NCBI RefSeq assembly: GCF_900099935.1
Contig: NZ_FNEK01000002.1
Location: 124,001 to 188,000, forward strand
Source of the DNA: Aliiruegeria lutimaris
GTDB taxonomy: Bacteria; Pseudomonadota; Alphaproteobacteria; Rhodobacterales; Rhodobacteraceae
Direction: 5' to 3'
DNA length: 64,000 nucleotides
The notes under the pieces are model-generated. The model saw nothing but the letters and a program-made list of their open reading frames with translations, did no database searches and had not been told where the DNA came from. The translations under genes were made by a program, and so were the position numbers. Numbering within the stretch: position 1 is the stretch's first letter; every line of letters starts with the position of its first letter. Positions 23,780-32,104 of this stretch are shown in pieces.

Positions 23780-25306
23780 ATGTTAAAGAGTATCGTGTCA
23801 GGGGGGCATCGCCTGGCAGTGGAAGAAGATGGTAGTGCCGGCGTCTGGAGCCTGTTTGTTTTCCTCATCTGCGTGGTCGTGGCTGGCTTGGCGATCGACG
23901 GCACGAACGGCCTTCGCGCGCGTGAGCAATTGCAGACAACCGCCGACATCGCCGCCCATGCCGGCGTGGTCGAGCTGTATAATGGTGGTTCGGACCAGGA
24001 GGTCCGGGAGCGCGTGGCCGAGATCGTCGAAGCGAACATGCCAGTGGGCCTGTTCGGCAATTCCCTTGGAACATCTTCGGCAACCATCACCATCGGCACC
24101 TACGAGAATGGCGTTGTCTCCCAGGGCCTGACATCCATGAACGATGCGGTCTATGTGTCGCTCGGGCGGACATCACGGCTCGGCAATGCCGTTCCGACCT
24201 TCCTGCTGGATTTCGTCGGGATGGACTCGTGGAACATCATCGCGAACAGCGCGGCGCATTTCGGCGAAATCGACAGCTGCGCCGGCAATGACGGCATCTA
24301 TGTACAAGGCGAGATCAAGATCACCTCACATCTCGAAATCGGCAGCGGTTTCTGCATCTACTCGAAGGATGCGGTCGAGCTTTCCAATCATAACGAGTTT
24401 ATAACCGGCTCCGGCATCGGCATGCCGGACACGGATGATTGCTCGAAATGCACCTACGATCACAACCCCGGGGTCGAGGATGCCCTGTTCGAAGGCAACC
24501 TGCTGCTCACGGATGTCTCCACGCATATCAATACCGTCATGAATTCCCTGCTCGGGCTGAGTGACGACTACGAGCCCGCGGATGATTTCGTCGATTCCGT
24601 GGTGCTCGACACGGATATGAGCCCGCTGACGGATCTGGGCTATCAGGCCAACAAGATCGGCAAGGGTTCGATCATCTCCATCGCCGCCGGCGATTTCGAG
24701 AGCCTCGACCGCGTTCCCTCCGGGTTGGTCTACGCGGTGTATTGCGACTCCGAACTGGATGCCGATGGTGCATTGAGCCCGACGGGGGCGAGTTCCGACT
24801 GCAATGGCAACAGCAAGAAGAAGGACTGTTCCACCAGCACCGGAAACGTCAAGACGCTGTCGATGGAGACCGGCTCGGGCACTGCCATGTCCGATATTGC
24901 CGTTATCACCGATTGCCAGATCAAGTTCGGCACGGAAGCCCATATCACGAACTCCGTCGTGATCACGACTTCGACCTCCAACCAGTCGATCAGCGCCTTT
25001 GCCAAGGCCAGGATCGGCTCGAACCTGCTGACCTGCCCGTCGACCGAAAAGGTCATCGTCATGACACAGGGCGATTTCAGCGTGCCCGCCGGCGTGGAAA
25101 CCAACAACGTGGATTTCTATATTGCGGGCGATGCGCATCTTGCCTCGGGCACGTCGAGCCAGGCGAGCAAGCTGGGAACCAGTTTCCATGTCGGCGGCGA
25201 GATGCATATTTCCGCGCAGGGAACCTGGGAGGCCTGCGGCGACGAACTCGACTCGCTCAATTCGGATATCGAAGTGATCCGCTACGTGATCGCATCGCAG
25301 GAATAG
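23780..25306 (+). CDS. TadG-like pilus-assembly/surface protein
   Basis: 508 residues. After a short cytoplasmic tip there is one hydrophobic segment (SLFVFLICVVVAGLAIDGTN), then the LRAREQLQTTADIAAHAGV pattern of TadE/TadG-like proteins in which a pseudopilin-like N-terminus precedes a long exported domain. The distal part is rich in Ser, Thr, Gly, Asp and Cys pairs (DDCSKCTYDH, DCNGN, DCSTST) and has short alternating strands (EIKITSHLEIGSGFCIYSKDAVEL) that suggest a beta-helix. The ATG at 23780 has GGAG seven bases upstream; an ATG at 23768 and a TTG at 23741 are in frame. No other tad genes are nearby. Confidence 0.72.
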   Translation: MLKSIVSGGHRLAVEEDGSAGVWSLFVFLICVVVAGLAIDGTNGLRAREQLQTTADIAAHAGVVELYNGGSDQEVRERVAEIVEANMPVGLFGNSLGTSSATITIGTYENGVVSQGLTSMNDAVYVSLGRTSRLGNAVPTFLLDFVGMDSWNIIANSAAHFGEIDSCAGNDGIYVQGEIKITSHLEIGSGFCIYSKDAVELSNHNEFITGSGIGMPDTDDCSKCTYDHNPGVEDALFEGNLLLTDVSTHINTVMNSLLGLSDDYEPADDFVDSVVLDTDMSPLTDLGYQANKIGKGSIISIAAGDFESLDRVPSGLVYAVYCDSELDADGALSPTGASSDCNGNSKKKDCSTSTGNVKTLSMETGSGTAMSDIAVITDCQIKFGTEAHITNSVVITTSTSNQSISAFAKARIGSNLLTCPSTEKVIVMTQGDFSVPAGVETNNVDFYIAGDAHLASGTSSQASKLGTSFHVGGEMHISAQGTWEACGDELDSLNSDIEVIRYVIASQE

Positions 25307-25357
25307 GCGTCAAATCCCGTGAAATCGGCCCGGTGCTCAAACATGTCGCGCCACTGC

Positions 25358-25549
25358 GGCAAGCGCGGTGGCTTGCCGTGCATCGGGCGCGCTGCTAGGC
25401 AACCCGCGACGATGCCGAAAGGCTGAACGGGAGAAAGGACGCTCCGACCCACACCGGGGGAGCGACCGATCGTCGTCCGGGTGAGCGCTTGCGGCGCTTG
25501 CGATGGCCCCGTATTGCCCAAGGCCAGGCAAGCGAAGGAGCCAGACCAT
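25358..25549 (+). promoter_or_regulatory. Structured leader ahead of the corrin operon
   Basis: The 282-base gap before cbiX is dense in inverted repeats: GGCAAGC/GCTTGCC (25358-25377), GCC-GAAA-GGC (25414-25423), GGACG/CGTCC (25437-25441 with 25474-25478) enclosing GCTCC/GGAGC (25441-25463), a direct repeat GCGCTTGCG, and TTGCC/GGCAA (25514-25531). The run GCCGAAAGGCTGAACGGGA and the late GGAGCCAGACC resemble parts of cobalamin riboswitches, but the CCGCAACTGT core is missing. The first hairpin may instead end the tadG transcript. Likely a regulatory leader; type unknown. Confidence 0.45.
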
Positions 25550-25588
25550 GCGAGCTGTCCAGACGACCCTTCGTGGGGAGACCCGCGG

Positions 25589-26743
25589 ATGAGCAAGATC
25601 GGTGTGATGCTGTGCGGGCATGGATCGCGGTCTCAAGCGGCGGTGGATGAGTTCGCCGTCCTGGCGCAGAAACTGCCTGCGCTGCTACCCGAGGACTGGA
25701 TGGTCGATTATGGCTATCTCGAATTTGCCAACCCGGTGATCCGCGTCGGCCTCGACAACCTGCGCGAAGCTGGCTGCGAGCGTATCCTCGCCGTGCCGGG
25801 CATGCTTTTTGCCGCCATGCATGCCAAGAATGACATTCCCTCGGTGCTGAACGCCTATTCCGCCGAACATGGCATCACGGTCGACTATGGCCGCGACCTT
25901 GGCGTCGACGCAAAGATGATCGCCGCCGCCGCCGAGCGCGTACAGGCCGCCGTTGCCAAGGCCGATGCCGAGCAGGGCGAGGTGCCGCTGCACGAGACCT
26001 GCCTCGTGGTGATCGGCCGGGGTGCGTCGGATCCAGACGCCAATGCCAACGTGTCCAAGGTCGCGCGGATGCTCTGGGAAGGCATGGGCTTCGGCTGGTG
26101 CGAAGTCGGCTATTCCGGCGTCACCTTCCCACTGGTGGAGCCGGCGCTGGAACAGGCCGCCAAGCTTGGCTTCAAGCGCTACGTCGTGTTCCCGTATTTC
26201 CTTTTCACCGGGGTTTTGATCGACCGCATCTATGGCTTCACCGACATGGTGGCCGCGGCCAATCCGCAAGCGCAGTGGGTCAAGGCCGACTACCTGAACG
26301 ACCACCCGCTGGTGCTGGCAACCTTTGCTGAACGGATCACCGAGATCCTTGAGGGCAAGAACGACATGAATTGCGGGCTCTGCAAGTACCGCACGCAGGT
26401 GCTCGGCTTTGAGAGCGAGGTCGGTGCCCCGCAGGAGAGCCATCACCACCACGTCGAAGGGCAGGGCGCGAGCGCGCCGGGTTCCAATGTCGAGGATTGC
26501 GCGCTGTGCGACACGTTCTGCACCGGTGCCTGCCGCCTCGATGCCGGGCATGATCACCACCATCATCATGATCACGATCACGACCATGATCACGGCCACA
26601 GCCACGATCACGATCATGGCCACGGGCATCACCATCACGGCCACGCGGACGGGCATGACCACGGTCACCACCACCCGCGCTATCCCCACGCCGACCACCC
26701 GTTGGGCCCGGAAAGCGTGCGCAAGCATCTGAAGAGCGAATGA
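25589..26743 (+). CDS. cbiX: Sirohydrochlorin cobaltochelatase, long form with Fe-S motif and His tail
   Basis: 384 residues. Two chelatase half-domains (about 1-120, opening GVMLCGHGSRSQAAVDEF with a catalytic His, and 130-250 with VVIGRGASDPDANANV and KRYVVFPYFLFTG) are followed by MNCGLCKYR, the MxCxxC motif that holds a 4Fe-4S cluster in known CbiX(L) proteins. A further CALCDTFCTGACRL segment and an extreme His/Asp tail (about residues 320-375) follow, the latter a probable cobalt store. It inserts Co2+ into sirohydrochlorin, the first corrin-committed step of the early-cobalt route. The start has GGGGAGACC upstream; the frame extends further 5' through the leader without family similarity. 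Confidence 0.93.
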   Translation: MSKIGVMLCGHGSRSQAAVDEFAVLAQKLPALLPEDWMVDYGYLEFANPVIRVGLDNLREAGCERILAVPGMLFAAMHAKNDIPSVLNAYSAEHGITVDYGRDLGVDAKMIAAAAERVQAAVAKADAEQGEVPLHETCLVVIGRGASDPDANANVSKVARMLWEGMGFGWCEVGYSGVTFPLVEPALEQAAKLGFKRYVVFPYFLFTGVLIDRIYGFTDMVAAANPQAQWVKADYLNDHPLVLATFAERITEILEGKNDMNCGLCKYRTQVLGFESEVGAPQESHHHHVEGQGASAPGSNVEDCALCDTFCTGACRLDAGHDHHHHHDHDHDHDHGHSHDHDHGHGHHHHGHADGHDHGHHHPRYPHADHPLGPESVRKHLKSE

Positions 26744-27381
26744 CGCTGAGCTACGAGCGCGATCCGAAGGCGATCTACGCCCAGAGTTTCGCGACCATCG
26801 AGAAAGAGGCGGATCTGGCGGCGCTGCCCGAACAGATCCGCCCGCTTGCCGTCCGCGTGATCCATTCCTGCGGGATGGTGGATGCGCTGGATGATCTGCG
26901 TTCCACGCCCGATGCCGTTGCGGCCGGGGGGGCAGCCCTTCAAGCGGGTGCCCCGATCCTTTGCGATGCGGAGATGGTTGCGCGCGGCATCATCGCCCGC
27001 GCGCTTCCCGATGGCGTTGAAGCGGTCGTCACGCTCAACCACCCCTCCGTGCCGGAACTCGCCAAGGCCCTCGGTACCACCCGTTCCGCCGCCGCCGTCG
27101 AGCTGTGGAAGCATAGGCTGGAAGGCAGCATCGTCGCCATTGGTAACGCGCCCACAGCGCTCTTTCGCCTACTGGAGCGGCTCGAGGAGGGCTGGCCGAA
27201 ACCGGCATTGATCCTCGGCTTCCCCGTCGGCTTCGTCGGCGCGGCGGAGAGCAAGCTGGCGCTCTGCACGCTTCCCCACGGCGTGCCTTTCGTGACGCTT
27301 CTGGGCCGTCGCGGCGGCTCGGCCATAGCGGCGGCGGCGGTGAACGCGCTGACGCTCGGTCTAAAGGGAGACGGAACATGA
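26740..27381 (+). CDS. cobH: Precorrin-8X methylmutase
   Basis: 213 residues of the CobH/CbiC family. The catalytic His lies in VRVIHSCGMVD, and the substrate-binding region includes PILCDAEMVARGI and ILGFPVGFVGAAESK. The enzyme moves a methyl group from C-11 to C-12 to give hydrogenobyrinic or cobyrinic acid. It overlaps cbiX by four bases (ATGA) and cobL by four bases. Confidence 0.95.
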   Translation: MTLSYERDPKAIYAQSFATIEKEADLAALPEQIRPLAVRVIHSCGMVDALDDLRSTPDAVAAGGAALQAGAPILCDAEMVARGIIARALPDGVEAVVTLNHPSVPELAKALGTTRSAAAVELWKHRLEGSIVAIGNAPTALFRLLERLEEGWPKPALILGFPVGFVGAAESKLALCTLPHGVPFVTLLGRRGGSAIAAAAVNALTLGLKGDGT

Positions 27382-28574
27382 ATGCGCCCTGGCTGGACGT
27401 GATCGGCATTGGTGAGGATGGCTGGGAGGGGCTTTCCCCGTCGGCCCGCGTGCGGCTGGAGGCGGCAGAGATCATCATCGGTGGCCCGCGCCACCACAAG
27501 CTTGTTGAACACCTACCAGCAGAACGGGTCGAATGGCCCTCGCCTTTCCGGGAACTGGCCGAGGAGCTTGACGGCTGGCGTGGCCGCAAGGTGGCTGTGC
27601 TGGTGACGGGCGATCCGCTCTGGTATTCCGCCGGCGCGCTCTTCCTGCGCCGCTTCGGCCCGGATGCGGTACTCTTTCACCCGCAGCTATCCGCCTTCCA
27701 GCTTGCCGCCGTGCGGATGAAGTGGTCGCTGGCCGACGTGGAGACGCTCACCGTCCATGGCCGCCCCGCCGAACAGGCGATCCCCTTCTTTGGCCACGGT
27801 CAACGCCTGCTACTGCTCACTCAGGATGCCGGCACGCCGGCCAAGATCGCGAGCCTGCTGCGCGAATGTGGGCTGGGTGCCAGCCGCCTGACGGTTCTGG
27901 GTGCGATGGGCGGTCCCGACGAATGCCGGATCGAGGGGACCGCGGCGGACTGGTCGGCGCAGCCGCCGGATTTCCACCTTCTTGCTGTCGAATGCCTTGG
28001 CGAGCAGGGCGCGACCGTGCCGCCGCGCACCGGCTTGGCCGACGATCTCTTCATCCATGACGGCAAGATGACCAAGCGCGAGATCCGCGCGCTGACGCTC
28101 TCTGCGCTCGCACCGCGGCGGGGACAGATGCTGTGGGATATCGGCGTCGGCTGCGGCTCGGTGGCGATCGAATGGATGCGTGCCGCGCGCGATACGCGCG
28201 CCGTCGGCATCGACACATCGCGCGACCGGCTCGCCATGGCTGCGGCCAATTCCGTCCAACTCGGAGCGCCCCGGCTGGACTTCAAGGTGGGGCGCGTGCC
28301 CGAAGCGCTGGCCGACCTGCCCGAACCCGATGCCATCTTCATCGGCGGTGGCCTGTCGCAGGAAGTGGCCCACGCCGCCCTCGACGCCCTGCCACCGCAC
28401 GGCCGTCTCGTGGCCAACGCGGTCACGCTCGAATCCGAAGCAGTCCTCGCCGCGCTGTATGCACGCCATGGCGGCTCTCTGATCCGCATCGCGGTCTCCC
28501 GTGCCTCGCCTGTCGGCAGGATGCACGGTTGGAAGCCGGCGATGCCCGTAACCCAATGGAGTCTCACCAAATGA
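27378..28574 (+). CDS. cobL: Precorrin-6Y C5,15-methyltransferase (decarboxylating), CbiE-CbiT fusion
   Basis: 398 residues, two catalytic domains. The N-terminal part (about 1-200; LDVIGIGEDGWEGLSPSARV, VLVTGDPLWYSAG) is a tetrapyrrole methylase that methylates C-5. The C-terminal part (about 225-398) is a Rossmann-type methyltransferase with the SAM loop MLWDIGVGCGSVAIEWMR that methylates C-15 and decarboxylates the C-12 acetate. The fusion is the CobL form of the family. It is tightly overlapped by both neighbours. Confidence 0.94.
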   Translation: MNAPWLDVIGIGEDGWEGLSPSARVRLEAAEIIIGGPRHHKLVEHLPAERVEWPSPFRELAEELDGWRGRKVAVLVTGDPLWYSAGALFLRRFGPDAVLFHPQLSAFQLAAVRMKWSLADVETLTVHGRPAEQAIPFFGHGQRLLLLTQDAGTPAKIASLLRECGLGASRLTVLGAMGGPDECRIEGTAADWSAQPPDFHLLAVECLGEQGATVPPRTGLADDLFIHDGKMTKREIRALTLSALAPRRGQMLWDIGVGCGSVAIEWMRAARDTRAVGIDTSRDRLAMAAANSVQLGAPRLDFKVGRVPEALADLPEPDAIFIGGGLSQEVAHAALDALPPHGRLVANAVTLESEAVLAALYARHGGSLIRIAVSRASPVGRMHGWKPAMPVTQWSLTK

Positions 28575-29269
28575 GCGGAACCCTCTATGGCCTAGGCGTT
28601 GGCCCCGGCGACCCGGAATTGCTGACCCTGAAGGCGCATCGCCTGCTGTGCGCGGTGGGCGTGGTGGCCTATCCGGCTCCCGATAGCGGCGAGAGCTTTG
28701 CCCGTGCCATTGTGGCAGACTACATCCCCGAGGGCGCACGCGAGATCCCCATCGTCATCCCGATGCGGGTCGAACGTTTCCCCGCGCAGGATGTCTATGA
28801 CGCCGCCGCCGAGACTATCGCCGCCGCGCTGGAGGCCGGTGAGGACGTGGTCGTGCTCTGCGAAGGCGACCCGTTCTTCTACGGCTCGTTCATGTATCTC
28901 TTCTCGCGGCTTGCCGAGCGTTTCCCGACCGAGATCGTGCCCGGCGTCTCCTCGCTCGGCGCGGTGACAGCCGTTGCTCGCCAGCCGCTGATTGCCCGCG
29001 AAGAGGTGCTGACCGTGGTCCCGGCGACGCTGGAGGAGGCCGAGCTGGAGAAGCATCTGCGCGACGCCAATGCCGCCGCGATCATGAAGATCGGCCGCCA
29101 TTTCGAGCGCACCCGCGCCGTGCTGGAGCGTCTCGGCATGGCCGAGCGCGCCGTCTTCGTCTCCCATGCCTCCCTGCCGCAGCAGGTCGTCTGCCCGCTG
29201 GCCGAGGCACCGGAGAAGGCGCCCTATTTCTCCATGATCCTCGTGCCGGGAAGGGACGCGCATGTCTGA
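28571..29269 (+). CDS. cobI: Precorrin-2 C20-methyltransferase
   Basis: 232 residues of the tetrapyrrole methylase family. GLGVGPGDPELLTLKAHRLL and VVLCEGDPFFYGSFMYLF are the CobI/CbiL signatures, and VPGVSSLGAVTA is the SAM-site loop. It adds the C-20 methyl that enables ring contraction. The start is the ATGA overlap with cobL; an ATG five codons earlier is in frame but less likely. It overlaps the next gene by eight bases. Confidence 0.93.
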   Translation: MSGTLYGLGVGPGDPELLTLKAHRLLCAVGVVAYPAPDSGESFARAIVADYIPEGAREIPIVIPMRVERFPAQDVYDAAAETIAAALEAGEDVVVLCEGDPFFYGSFMYLFSRLAERFPTEIVPGVSSLGAVTAVARQPLIAREEVLTVVPATLEEAELEKHLRDANAAAIMKIGRHFERTRAVLERLGMAERAVFVSHASLPQQVVCPLAEAPEKAPYFSMILVPGRDAHV

Positions 29270-31076
29270 GCTGGCTCCGGTTGTTCTCTGCCTGCTTCCC
29301 ACAGCCGAACCACTCGGGCGCCGTATTGCCGAGGCGCTTGGTGCCCGGCTCGATATTCGCGGCAGCGATTTTGACGCGGTCGCGCCGCATCTGGGCTCGC
29401 TGTTTCAGGCCGGGCACCCTGTGATCGGCATCGCCTCCGCCGGGATCCTGATCCGCGTTCTTGCCCCATATCTCGGCGACAAGCGCAAGGAGCCGCCGGT
29501 TCTGGCCGTGGCCGAGGATGGTTCGGCCGTGGTGCCGCTTCTGGGCGGGCATCGCGGGGCCAATGCGCTGGCCCGCCGGATCGCCGATGTGATCGGTGGC
29601 GAGGCGGCGGTGACCACCGCCGGAGACGTCACTCTCGGCGTGGCGCTGGACGAGCCGCCCGAGGGGTGGAAGCTGGACAATCCTGAAGACGCAAAGTCGG
29701 TCATGTCCGCGTTGCTGTCGGGCAAGAAGGTGCGGATCTCGGGACCCGAGGCCGCCTGGCTCGCGCCGCTGGAAGAGAGCGGTGCGGTGGATCGGCTGCC
29801 CACCGATTCCGAGGCACCGCTCGTTCTGAGCGTGCCGGGGGCGGCGCCCCTGATTTATCGCCAACGCTCGGTGGTTCTGGGCGTCGGCAGTGCGCGCGGC
29901 TGCGACCCCGATCAACTGATCGGCCTTGCCGGCCAGACCCTCGCCGAGGCGGGCATCGCGGCGGGCGAAGTCGCCGCGATCCATTCCATCGACCTCAAAT
30001 CGGACGAGGCGGCCATCCACGCGCTGGCCGCGCATCTGGACGTACCGGTGCGGTTTCATACAGCCGAGCGGCTCGAAGCGGAGGCTCCGCGGCTGGCAAA
30101 TCCCTCCGAGGTGGTCTTTGCCGAGGTCGGCTGCCACGGCGTGGCCGAAGGCGCAGCGCTGGCCGCCGCCGGGCCGGATGGCTTCCTGATCGTGGACAAG
30201 GTGAAATCGGCAGATGCGACCTGTGCCGTTGCACGGCTGGAGGCGGGCGGTGCAGAGGGTGCTCGACGTGGCCAGCTTTCCGTCATCGGCATCGGGCCGG
30301 GGCAGCAGGAATGGCGCACACCGGAAGCGACCCGGCTGATTGCCGAGGCAGACGAGCTTGTCGGCTACGGCTTCTATATCGATCTGCTGGGCCGCGAGGC
30401 GCGCGGCCGGATGCGGCGCGATTTCGCGCTGGGCGAGGAAGAGGCACGCTGCCGCTACGCGCTGGAAGCCGCCGGCGAGGGGCGCAAGGTGGCGCTGATC
30501 TGTTCCGGCGATGGCGGAATCTTCGCCATGGGGGCGCTGGTCATGGAGCTTCTGGACCGCGACGAGAGCGAGGGCGGTGTGTCCGCTGCCGCGCGGCGGG
30601 TGGCGCTGACCCATGTGCCCGGTATCTCCGCGCTTCAGGCCGCGTCGGCGCGGGCCGGCGCGCTTCTCGGGCATGATTTCTGCGCGATCTCGCTCTCGGA
30701 TCTTCTGACCCCGCGCGAGACTATAGTCCAACGCCTGCACGCGGCGGCGCAGGGCGATTTCGTCATCGCCTTCTACAACCCGGTCTCTCGCCGCCGCCGG
30801 ACGCTTCTGGCCGAGGCGCGCGAGATCCTGCTCGAGCACCGCCCGGCCGATACGCCGGTCCTGCTGGCGACCTCGCTCGGGCGGCCGGAGGAACGACTTA
30901 CCTTGAGGCGGCTTGACCAACTGGAAGTGGACGAGGTGGACATGATGACCATCGTCCTCATCGGCTCTTCCGCCTCGCGGCGCATCACCAGCGGCGACAT
31001 TTCCGCAGGTGCGAACGGCGAGTGGATCTATACCCCGCGCGGCTATGCCAAGCGGATCGACGGAGAAACAGCATGA
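29262..31076 (+). CDS. cobJ: CbiG-CobJ fusion: precorrin-5A hydrolase-like plus precorrin-3B C17-methyltransferase
   Basis: 604 residues with two parts. Residues about 1-345 are CbiG-like: an N-terminal domain (GIASAGILIRVLAPYL, VVPLLGGHRGANALARRIA) and a CobE/CbiG C-terminal domain (LGVGSARGCDPDQLIGL, AIHSIDLKSDEAAIHALA). Residues about 348-604 are a tetrapyrrole methylase of the CobJ/CbiH type (SVIGIGPGQQEWRTPEATRL, ICSGDGGIFAMG, GHDFCAISLSDLLTP). CobJ methylates C-17 during ring contraction; CbiG opens the resulting lactone in the cobalt-early route. Joining them places successive steps on one chain. Overlaps cobI and cobM. Confidence 0.92.
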   Translation: MSELAPVVLCLLPTAEPLGRRIAEALGARLDIRGSDFDAVAPHLGSLFQAGHPVIGIASAGILIRVLAPYLGDKRKEPPVLAVAEDGSAVVPLLGGHRGANALARRIADVIGGEAAVTTAGDVTLGVALDEPPEGWKLDNPEDAKSVMSALLSGKKVRISGPEAAWLAPLEESGAVDRLPTDSEAPLVLSVPGAAPLIYRQRSVVLGVGSARGCDPDQLIGLAGQTLAEAGIAAGEVAAIHSIDLKSDEAAIHALAAHLDVPVRFHTAERLEAEAPRLANPSEVVFAEVGCHGVAEGAALAAAGPDGFLIVDKVKSADATCAVARLEAGGAEGARRGQLSVIGIGPGQQEWRTPEATRLIAEADELVGYGFYIDLLGREARGRMRRDFALGEEEARCRYALEAAGEGRKVALICSGDGGIFAMGALVMELLDRDESEGGVSAAARRVALTHVPGISALQAASARAGALLGHDFCAISLSDLLTPRETIVQRLHAAAQGDFVIAFYNPVSRRRRTLLAEAREILLEHRPADTPVLLATSLGRPEERLTLRRLDQLEVDEVDMMTIVLIGSSASRRITSGDISAGANGEWIYTPRGYAKRIDGETA

Positions 31077-31837
31077 CGGTTCATTTCATTGGTGCAGGTC
31101 CCGGCGACCCCGAACTGCTCACGCTCAAGGCGCAGCGGCTGATCGGCTCCTGCCCGGTCTGCCTTTATGCCGGTTCGCTGGTTCCGGCCGAGGTTGTTGC
31201 AGGTGCCCCTGAGGGCGCGCGGGTGATCGACACCGCGCCGCTGGCGCTGGACGAGATAATCGACGAGATCGAAGCCGCCCATGCGCGCGGTGAAGACGTC
31301 GCCCGCGTCCATTCCGGCGACCCGTCGCTCTATGGCGCCATCGCCGAGCAGGTGCGCCGCCTGCGCGCGCTCGGCATTCCCTATGACATCACGCCCGGCG
31401 TGCCGGCCTATTGCGCCGCCGCCGCCGGAATGGGGCAGGAGTTGACGGTTCCGGAAGTGGCGCAGAGCGTCATCCTGACCCGGACCTCGATGAAATCCAC
31501 TGGCATGCCCGAGGGTGAGGACCTGGCCACGCTCGGTGCCTCGCGGGCCACGCTGGCAATTCACCTCTCTGTGCGCAACCTGCTGGAGATCGAGCGGCAA
31601 CTGTCGCCGATCTATGGGCCGGACTGCCCGGTGATCGTTGCCTATCGCGTCGGTTGGCCGGACGAGATGTATATCCGGGGCACTCTGTCGGACATCCGGA
31701 ACAAGGTGCGCGCCGAAAAGCTCACCCGCACCGCGCTTGTCTTCGTGGGGCGGGTGTTCGAGGACCATGACTTCCCGGATTCGGCGCTCTACGACCCGGA
31801 AATTCCGCACGTCCTGCGCCCTAGGCCAAAGCGCTGA
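31073..31837 (+). CDS. cobM: Precorrin-4 C11-methyltransferase
   Basis: 254 residues, tetrapyrrole methylase fold. VHFIGAGPGDPELLTLKAQR, CLYAGSLVPAEVV and RVHSGDPSLYGAIAEQ are CobM/CbiF signatures, with TPGVPAYCAAAAGMGQELTVP and ILTRTSMKSTGMP further along. It methylates C-11. It is the last gene of the corrin operon, overlapping the fusion gene by four bases, and a GC hairpin follows. Confidence 0.95.
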   Translation: MTVHFIGAGPGDPELLTLKAQRLIGSCPVCLYAGSLVPAEVVAGAPEGARVIDTAPLALDEIIDEIEAAHARGEDVARVHSGDPSLYGAIAEQVRRLRALGIPYDITPGVPAYCAAAAGMGQELTVPEVAQSVILTRTSMKSTGMPEGEDLATLGASRATLAIHLSVRNLLEIERQLSPIYGPDCPVIVAYRVGWPDEMYIRGTLSDIRNKVRAEKLTRTALVFVGRVFEDHDFPDSALYDPEIPHVLRPRPKR

Positions 31838-31847
31838 CCCGGTTCGC

Positions 31848-31867
31848 CCGGGCGTCCATCCGCCCGG
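31848..31867 (+). terminator. GC hairpin at the end of the corrin operon
   Basis: CCGGGCG-TCCATC-CGCCCGG is a perfect seven-base-pair GC stem eleven bases after the cobM stop. It lacks a T-run but is well placed to end the operon before the type VI promoter region. Confidence 0.5.
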
Positions 31868-32040
31868 CCACACTCCTGGAGAATATGGCAATTCCAGAGA
31901 GTTGAGCGCGCCACCCACTCCCGTGCGCAATTTTTTATCCGCGTGATTCCGCTCGGTGACCGGATCGGTTGGTTCGGGCCCTTTCCCGATGCGGAAAATG
32001 TCGCGCGTGAAAAATGAATCGTAGATTTGTACGAATGTTC

Positions 32041-32053
32041 TGTTACCGTAACA
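32041..32053. promoter_or_regulatory. Perfect inverted repeat upstream of the type VI operon
   Basis: TGTTAC-C-GTAACA is a perfect palindrome with six-base arms, 51 bases ahead of the tssA start, in the AT-richer part of the 267-base gap after cobM. It is a candidate operator for the type VI operon; no regulator gene lies beside it. Confidence 0.42.
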
Positions 32054-32104
32054 TAAGGTGCTGCGGCATTATTTCGTCGCTGGCGCCCTAGGGAGATTGA
32101 AAAC

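Noticed and set aside
26540-26700. Apparent DNA tandem repeat of CAC/CAT and GAC/GAT codons
   Set aside because: It is the coding sequence for the His/Asp tail of CbiX, with no fixed repeat unit.
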